NCBI RefSeq assembly: GCF_019303495.1 | Contig: NZ_JAEVFI010000005.1 | Coordinates: forward strand, 27,312-91,311 | Length of the DNA stretch: 64,000 nt | Direction: 5' to 3' | Source of the DNA: Streptomyces sp. JJ66 | Lineage (GTDB): Bacteria; Actinomycetota; Actinomycetes; Streptomycetales; Streptomycetaceae | Part shown: in pieces, positions 59,612 through 64,000 of the stretch | Numbering within the stretch: the stretch's first letter is position 1 | Layout: the number at the start of each line of letters is the position of its first letter | Translations under genes and position numbers: made by a program | Notes under the pieces: generated by a model | Database searches by the model: none | Seen by the model: only the letters and a program-made list of their open reading frames with translations | What the model was told of the DNA's origin: nothing

Positions 59612-60589
59612 ATGCAGCCACGCAACATGTCCATGAGCGGCGTCGTCGATCTCGCCGCGGTGAAGGCGGCCGGTGAGGCCAAGCAGAAGGCGGAGGAGGC
59701 CCGTGCCCAGCGGGGGCCGTCCGCCGGGCAGCCGGGCGGCGCGCCCGGCGGCGGGCAGGTGATCGTCGATGTCAGCGAGGCCACCTTCGAGCACGAGGTG
59801 CTCCAGCGCTCCGCCGAGGCCCCGGTCGTCATCGACTTCTGGGCCGAGTGGTGCGAGCCGTGCAAGCAGCTGGGCCCGGCCCTGGAGAAGCTGGCCCGGG
59901 AGTACGCGGGCCGGTTCGTGCTCGCCAAGGTTGACGTTGACCAGAACCAGGCCCTCTTCCAGCAGTTCGGGGTGCAGGGCATCCCGGCCGTCTTCGCGGT
60001 GATCGCCGGTCAGGCGCTGCCGCTGTTCCAGGGTGCGGCCCCCGAGGCACAGATCCGCCAGGTGCTGGACCAGCTCATCGAGGCGGCCAAGCAGCAGTTC
60101 GGCATCGAGGGCGCCCCGGTGGAGCCCGGCGCCGAGGAGGCGCCCGCCGCCGAGCAGGCCGCGCCCGAGCCGCCGGCCGACCCGGCACTGGCCGCCGCCC
60201 ACTCCGCCCTGGACGCCGGTGACCTGGGCGGCGCGGTGCAGGCGTACCGCAACGTGCTGTCCGGCGACCCGGGCAACATCGAGGCGAAGCTCGGCCTGGC
60301 GCAGGCCGAACTGCTGGGCCGGGTGCAGGGTCTGGACGCGAACCAGGTGCGCAAGGACGCCGCCGACCGCCCGGCCGACGTCGAGGCGCAGCTGCGCGCG
60401 GCCGATCTCGACCTCGTCGGCGGTCACGTGGAGGACGCCTTCGGGCGGCTGGTGGAGACGGTGCGCCGCACGGCCGGGGAGGACCGCGAGGCCGCCCGCG
60501 TCCGGCTGCTGGAGCTGTTCGAGGTGATCGGCGCCGAGGACCCGCGCGTCATCGCCGCCCGCGGGGCGCTGGCCCGGGTGCTGTTCTGA
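59612..60589 (+). CDS. Thioredoxin-fold protein with C-terminal TPR-like domain (YbbN/CnoX type)
   Basis: The 325-residue protein has an N-terminal linker, a thioredoxin domain (about 50-165) with active-site WCEPCKQ, then a Pro/Ala/Glu linker and a helical TPR-like domain (about 190-325). The architecture is that of the co-chaperone/holdase YbbN. The two active cysteines are present, so redox activity is possible. ATG 59612 follows a GGAAAGGGGGAG run. Confidence 0.88.
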   Translation: MQPRNMSMSGVVDLAAVKAAGEAKQKAEEARAQRGPSAGQPGGAPGGGQVIVDVSEATFEHEVLQRSAEAPVVIDFWAEWCEPCKQLGPALEKLAREYAGRFVLAKVDVDQNQALFQQFGVQGIPAVFAVIAGQALPLFQGAAPEAQIRQVLDQLIEAAKQQFGIEGAPVEPGAEEAPAAEQAAPEPPADPALAAAHSALDAGDLGGAVQAYRNVLSGDPGNIEAKLGLAQAELLGRVQGLDANQVRKDAADRPADVEAQLRAADLDLVGGHVEDAFGRLVETVRRTAGEDREAARVRLLELFEVIGAEDPRVIAARGALARVLF

Positions 60590-60671
60590 CCTTCCCCGGG
60601 TCCGCTCCGGTCCCGGCGGCCGAACACCGCCGCTTGGGCCGGAACGGCACTCCCTATTGACATGACGACAA

Positions 60672-60714
60672 ACAGCGGCCGTGTTTACCAAAAATTGGTA
60701 AACGCGGCCGCTGT
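60672..60714 (+). terminator. 20-bp stem terminator after the thioredoxin-like gene
   Basis: Arms 60672-60691 and 60695-60714 (ACAGCGGCCG...TTTACCAA and its complement) pair over 20 bases with a single G-U type mismatch and an AAA loop. Unusually, the apical half is A/T-rich and contains TTACC/GGTAA. Confidence 0.75.
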
Positions 60715-60853
60715 TACTTGCGGTAAGGCGATCACGGGCGATCGTTCCGATCTCAGCCGGTAAATCCGGCTATAGCGGTACAGGCGTGCGAGCGCTGTCC
60801 GTCACCACCCCGACATACCGGAAGCGCCGCCGACACGCGGCCGTTACCGGTAA
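60685..60853 (+). promoter_or_regulatory. Cluster of TTACC/GGTAA motifs upstream of DUF6230 operon
   Basis: TTACC at 60685 and 60844 and GGTAA at 60697, 60722, 60759 and 60849 lie in 170 bases. They include the perfect palindrome TTACCGGTAA (60844-60853), flanked by GTTAC/GTAAC. The clustering suggests operator half-sites for a dimeric regulator. The remaining sequence to 61213 has no gene I can support. Confidence 0.45.
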
Positions 60854-61213
60854 GTAACGAGCCCCTTGTGCCCGCCCCCGTCCATAGACCACGATCAGCC
60901 ACGCTCGGTTCGTCCCCCGCAGCCCGGCAGCCATCCGGTGCCCAGCGGCGGCGAAGTCCCCACCGAGCGGCCGGGGCTCCCCCACCGCCCCGGCGAAGTG
61001 TGGACAGGGGGGTCTTCGCCAGCCGGCGGAGCCTGTCCCGCGGCTGTGCGCCCGCGTGCGGCCCGTGGTTGTCGCTCGGGGTCGAACGCCGCCGTACGGC
61101 GCGGTCTACGCGCCAGCCGGACCGGCGCTCCTTCCCGAGGACGTAGCACTTCTCCCATCCCCGTCCGGGCCGCCAGCCCGCTCGGAGATGTACGTCCGAG
61201 AAGGAGGAATTGC

Positions 61214-61852
61214 ATGGAGTCCCCAGTTCAGGGCGGGACGAGATGGAAGCGGTTCGCCGTGGTGATGGTGCCGAGCCTGGCGGCGACCGCCGCGATCGGC
61301 ATCGGCCTGGCCCAGGGCGCGCTCGCCGCGTCCTTCAGCGTCTCCGGGCAGTCGTTCAAGGTGACGGCTGAACGCCTGGAGGGCTCGGGGTTCGTCCAGT
61401 ACGGCGCTTACGCCGACGGATACACCCTCAAGGGCGACAAGGTACGTCACCCGGTGGCCGTCTCCGGTTTCAAGACCGCGACGATCAAGAACATGTGCCA
61501 GTCCGTGGTCACGCCCGACGTGCCGCTCATCGGCACCGTCAGCATGAAGCTCACGGCGGGCACCGGCGCCGACCTGGTGGAGGCGAAGAACCTCTACCTG
61601 GACGTCGCCGAGCTCGACGCCGACGCCGAGTTCCGCAACATCGACATCGGTGTCGCGGCCAAGGACGCCAGCAAGGGTCCGGGCATGCAGCCAGGCACCG
61701 AGGGCAAGGCCAACCCGAACGGCTTCGCGCAGCAGGCCGACACGGCCGTGCTGACCGACGTGGAGCAGCGCGCGTGGTCCACCACCGCGGGCACGTTCAA
61801 GCTCAGCAACCTGAGCCTGCGCCTGCACAAGGGCACCAAGGAGTGCTACTAG
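61214..61852 (+). CDS. DUF6230 family exported protein
   Basis: The 212-residue protein has a signal/anchor segment (KRFAVVMVPSLAATAAIGIGLAQGALA) and a beta-rich extracytoplasmic domain. It contains two cysteines (MCQSVV and the C-terminal KECY), possibly a disulfide. It is sometimes annotated as cholesterol esterase, for which no catalytic triad is visible. AAGGAGG lies six bases before ATG 61214. It is the first gene of a three-gene operon. Confidence 0.85.
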   Translation: MESPVQGGTRWKRFAVVMVPSLAATAAIGIGLAQGALAASFSVSGQSFKVTAERLEGSGFVQYGAYADGYTLKGDKVRHPVAVSGFKTATIKNMCQSVVTPDVPLIGTVSMKLTAGTGADLVEAKNLYLDVAELDADAEFRNIDIGVAAKDASKGPGMQPGTEGKANPNGFAQQADTAVLTDVEQRAWSTTAGTFKLSNLSLRLHKGTKECY

Positions 61853-61860
61853 GCACCCCC

Positions 61861-61888
61861 GGGCGGACGGGCCCCCACCCGTCCGCCC
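61861..61888 (+). other. Hairpin between DUF6230 and DUF6114 genes
   Basis: GGGCGGACGGG (61861-61871) pairs perfectly with CCCGTCCGCCC (61878-61888) around CCCCCA. It has no T-run, so it may be a partial terminator that makes the first gene the most abundant of the operon. Confidence 0.6.
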
Positions 61889-61948
61889 ACCCCCGCCCCC
61901 CTGACCCACTCTTCGCCCGGCACTGCCGGTACCAGGGAGCTGTTTGCC

Positions 61949-62536
61949 ATGAGCGCCGAGTCTCCGGGGCCCCGCGGCCGCTTCACCCACGGACGGCTGC
62001 GTTTCCGCGCCTGGCGGCGCGGCCGCCCCTTCTGGGCCGGACTGCTGACCCTCCTGGGCGGCCTGCCCATCGCCTACTTCCCGTACGCCAACCTCCGGCT
62101 GGGGCACCTGACGCTGACCATGGCCACCACCGCTGGCGCGGGCTCGCTGATCATCGGCGTCCTGCTGGTCACGCTGGGCCTGACCATGTGGTTCCAGCAG
62201 GTCGTGCGGGTTTTCGCGGGCGTCGCCGCGATCCTGCTGGCCCTGATCTCCATCCCCGTGTCCAACCTCGGCGGCTTCTTCATGGGCTTCTTCCTCGCCC
62301 TCGTCGGCGGCGCCCTGTCCATCTCCTGGGCCCCCGGACCACCGGCGCCCGCCGGGGGAGTGGGCAACGGTACGGACCCGCGAGACACCCTTGGCACCGA
62401 CCCGGACACCGCCGCCCCCGCGCCGCACGCCGACGCCACCGCTCCCACCGCCACCGGGGAGGACGGTGACGCGGACGGCCCCCACCCCACCCGGGCCACT
62501 CTCGAAGCGAGTGGGGGGCGGTCCAGTGCGGCGTGA
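61949..62536 (+). CDS. DUF6114 family membrane protein
   Basis: The 195-residue protein has about four membrane helices (FWAGLLTLLGGLPIAYFPY; TAGAGSLIIGVLLVTLGLTMW; FAGVAAILLALISIPVSNLGG; FFMGFFLALVGGALSISWA) and a hydrophilic Asp/Pro/Ala tail. DUF6114 genes occur beside DUF6230 genes in streptomycetes. Its end overlaps the next gene by 11 bases. Confidence 0.85.
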   Translation: MSAESPGPRGRFTHGRLRFRAWRRGRPFWAGLLTLLGGLPIAYFPYANLRLGHLTLTMATTAGAGSLIIGVLLVTLGLTMWFQQVVRVFAGVAAILLALISIPVSNLGGFFMGFFLALVGGALSISWAPGPPAPAGGVGNGTDPRDTLGTDPDTAAPAPHADATAPTATGEDGDADGPHPTRATLEASGGRSSAA

Positions 62537-63935
62537 GGATGCGCGCGGCCGGGGCGGGGGGACAGGCCCGCGCCACGCCGCACCGAAGAAGCCGCTGCTG
62601 ACGCGGGTACAGCTGCCCGGAGGCAGGACGATCGCGCTCGCCGCGATGCCCAGCGCCCTGCTCGTCGGCCTGGGACTGGCCCCGGGGCCCGCCCAGGCCG
62701 AGGACCCCGCCATCCCCTTCGCCCCCGGCCCCTGCGTCAGCCAGCCGGACGAGGCGGAGGAGGAGGAGACCACAGCCGAGAAGGACGAGACGGCAGGGCA
62801 GGCGGACCAGGGCCGGAGCGAGGACCAGCCGCAGGACGAGGACGATGCCGGGAGGCCCGGCGACGCCGGGGAGCCGCCCGCGCCCGGGAAGTCCACCGGC
62901 CCCGGAGCGAGGCCGCCCGACGGCGACGGCGAGGCACCGGAGCCGAAGGAGCCGGAGCCAAAGGAGCCGGAGCCGGAGCGGCCGGACGGCGGCGGGAGTC
63001 AGCCGGACGCCCCGGCCGCGCCCGCACCCGAGCCGCCCGCCGGGAAGGAACGCGACCCCTGGGACCCGCTGGGTATCGGTGCCGCACTGGAGGACCTGTT
63101 CGACGGCCCGTTCGACGGCCCGGATGAGCCGGAACCGGCGCGGGAGGCCCGGGCGCCCTCAGCGGAGCCGTCCGCCGGGGACGGTGCGGACAAGCCGCAG
63201 GAACCCACGGCCCGCAATCCCGTCGAGGGGGCGGTCGAGGACACCAAGCAGGCGATGCGCGACGCGGCCGCCAGGGCCGGTGCCAAGGTCGAGGAACTCG
63301 CCGACGAGGTGCAAAGTCCCGCAGCGGCGACAGCCGAGGACGCCCCCGGGGAGGCCCACGACGCCGAGGATGCCGCCCCCGGGGACGCCGCCGGCACCGA
63401 GAACGCCGCCGAAGCCGCGCAGCCGCCCGCGACGCCGGACGGCAAGACGCCCTACCCCTGCCCCACGCGCGACCCCGAGGCGCTGGCCAACGCCGAACTG
63501 GAGCCGGGCCTACCCCTGCTGGCCGACGAGCCCTGGCGCCTGGAGGCCACCAGGCTCACCCTGACCGGGCTGGACTACCACGGCATCGTGGACGTCCAGA
63601 CCGCCAGCGGCACGGTCAAGAAGGCCCTGAAGTTCACCTCGGACAAGCTGGACATCAAGGACCTGCACCAGATCGTGCCGGAGCCCGGCGGACCAGCCAC
63701 CCACGTCACGGGCGCCCCCGGTTCGACGTCCACGATCACCGGCGGCACGACGCTCTACACCGAGGAACTGAAGGGCAACCTGTTCGGGCTGATCCCCATC
63801 ACCTTCAGCCCCGACACCCCGCCCCCGCTGAACGTCCCGTTCGCCTTCTTCACCGACGTCACCGTGATCCAGGCCGCCCAGTTCGGCGGCACGCTGACGA
63901 TCCCGGGCATGCGCCTCTCCCACGACCCGCGCTAG
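62526..63935 (+). CDS. Long acidic Pro/Glu/Asp-rich exported protein, third gene of the DUF6230 operon
   Basis: The 469-residue protein has an N-terminal export signal (IALAAMPSALLVGLGLAPGPAQAED). A ~280-residue disordered acidic region of EPKEPEPK-type repeats follows, then a folded C-terminal domain from about residue 315 (PYPCPTRDPEALANAE...LTGLDYHGIVDVQTA). The C-terminal domain resembles DUF6230-like beta structure. GTG 62526 lies inside the DUF6114 gene, implying coupling. The function is unknown. Confidence 0.78.
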   Translation: MRREDARGRGGGTGPRHAAPKKPLLTRVQLPGGRTIALAAMPSALLVGLGLAPGPAQAEDPAIPFAPGPCVSQPDEAEEEETTAEKDETAGQADQGRSEDQPQDEDDAGRPGDAGEPPAPGKSTGPGARPPDGDGEAPEPKEPEPKEPEPERPDGGGSQPDAPAAPAPEPPAGKERDPWDPLGIGAALEDLFDGPFDGPDEPEPAREARAPSAEPSAGDGADKPQEPTARNPVEGAVEDTKQAMRDAAARAGAKVEELADEVQSPAAATAEDAPGEAHDAEDAAPGDAAGTENAAEAAQPPATPDGKTPYPCPTRDPEALANAELEPGLPLLADEPWRLEATRLTLTGLDYHGIVDVQTASGTVKKALKFTSDKLDIKDLHQIVPEPGGPATHVTGAPGSTSTITGGTTLYTEELKGNLFGLIPITFSPDTPPPLNVPFAFFTDVTVIQAAQFGGTLTIPGMRLSHDPR

Positions 63936-64000
63936 TGCCGTGTCAGTCAGGGTTTGCCCGTCAAGGAGCGGCGTCCGGCGCGGTGCATCGCAAGGCGCCG

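Noticed and set aside
63936..64000. Possible start of a mobile element after the last gene
   Set aside because: Only 65 bases remain; the sequence looks like intergenic DNA I have the impression of seeing repeated in streptomycetes, but there is no repeat end or frame to support a call.

Overview
The window is high-G+C actinobacterial DNA with the gene content of Streptomyces: third codon positions are dominated by G and C, starts are often GTG, neighbouring genes overlap by ATGA or GTGA, and the hyphal-growth pair scy/filP, the actinobacterial mismatch nuclease nucS, a WhiJ/BldB-type XRE-DUF397 locus and cslA/glxA are all present. From memory, the order atp operon - DUF2550 - chitinase ... 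nucS - filP - scy - mce - thiolase - meaB - icmA - thioredoxin-like gene follows the S. coelicolor core chromosome around SCO5367-SCO5422. That synteny statement could not be checked here.

Layout. 1-5.7 kb: the 3' part of the F1Fo ATP synthase operon (atpF end, atpH-A-G-D-C), with a hairpin between atpD and atpC and a terminator after atpC. 5.8-9.1 kb: a DUF2550 membrane protein, a FadH-type 2,4-dienoyl-CoA reductase behind a promoter with an overlapping operator-like palindrome, and a PadR regulator. 9.2-11 kb: a secreted CBM2-GH18 chitinase with the classical direct-repeat chi promoter. 11.1-14.9 kb: remnants of a LuxR regulator and of a membrane protein meeting at one point (a probable deletion scar), then betaine-aldehyde dehydrogenase and choline-oxidase-like genes and a small antitoxin-like protein.

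15-29.3 kb is an accessory block with visibly lower G+C. It holds a WhiJ-like trio (RsbW-like ATPase, XRE regulator, DUF397), a compact chorismate-derived biosynthetic operon (phzC-phzD-phzE followed by a carboxylic acid reductase), a DHA2 exporter, an XRE/MmyB-type regulator, an IS3 transposase scrap and an IS701-like protein that lacks its first catalytic aspartates. The operon should make 2,3-dihydro-3-hydroxyanthranilate (DHHA) and then, by inference, reduce a carboxylic acid to an aldehyde. No phzF, phzB or phzG is present, so phenazine is not the expected product of this locus. Rare TTA codons in phzC, phzE, the regulator and the IS701-like gene point to bldA control. This is the best candidate for an undescribed system.

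29.4-51.8 kb returns to core-like genes: SDR, a second-type hemC, acyl-CoA ligase, cobalamin adenosyltransferase, 3-hydroxybutyryl-CoA dehydrogenase, a STAS protein lacking the phospho-serine, a large membrane ATP-binding protein, nucS, an LLM oxidoreductase, an ABC exporter, filP, scy, methylmalonyl-CoA epimerase, acetyl-CoA acetyltransferase, meaB and MarR. 52-59.4 kb: two MarR/DUF3817 modules flank the cslA-glxA pair (tip glycan synthase and copper radical oxidase), followed by icmA. The adenosyltransferase, epimerase, MeaB, IcmA, thiolase and Hbd together form a B12-dependent acyl-CoA toolkit linking butyryl/isobutyryl-, methylmalonyl- and acetoacetyl-CoA metabolism. 59.6-64 kb: a thioredoxin-TPR protein, two large inverted repeats, and an operon of DUF6230, DUF6114 and a long acidic exported protein of unknown function.
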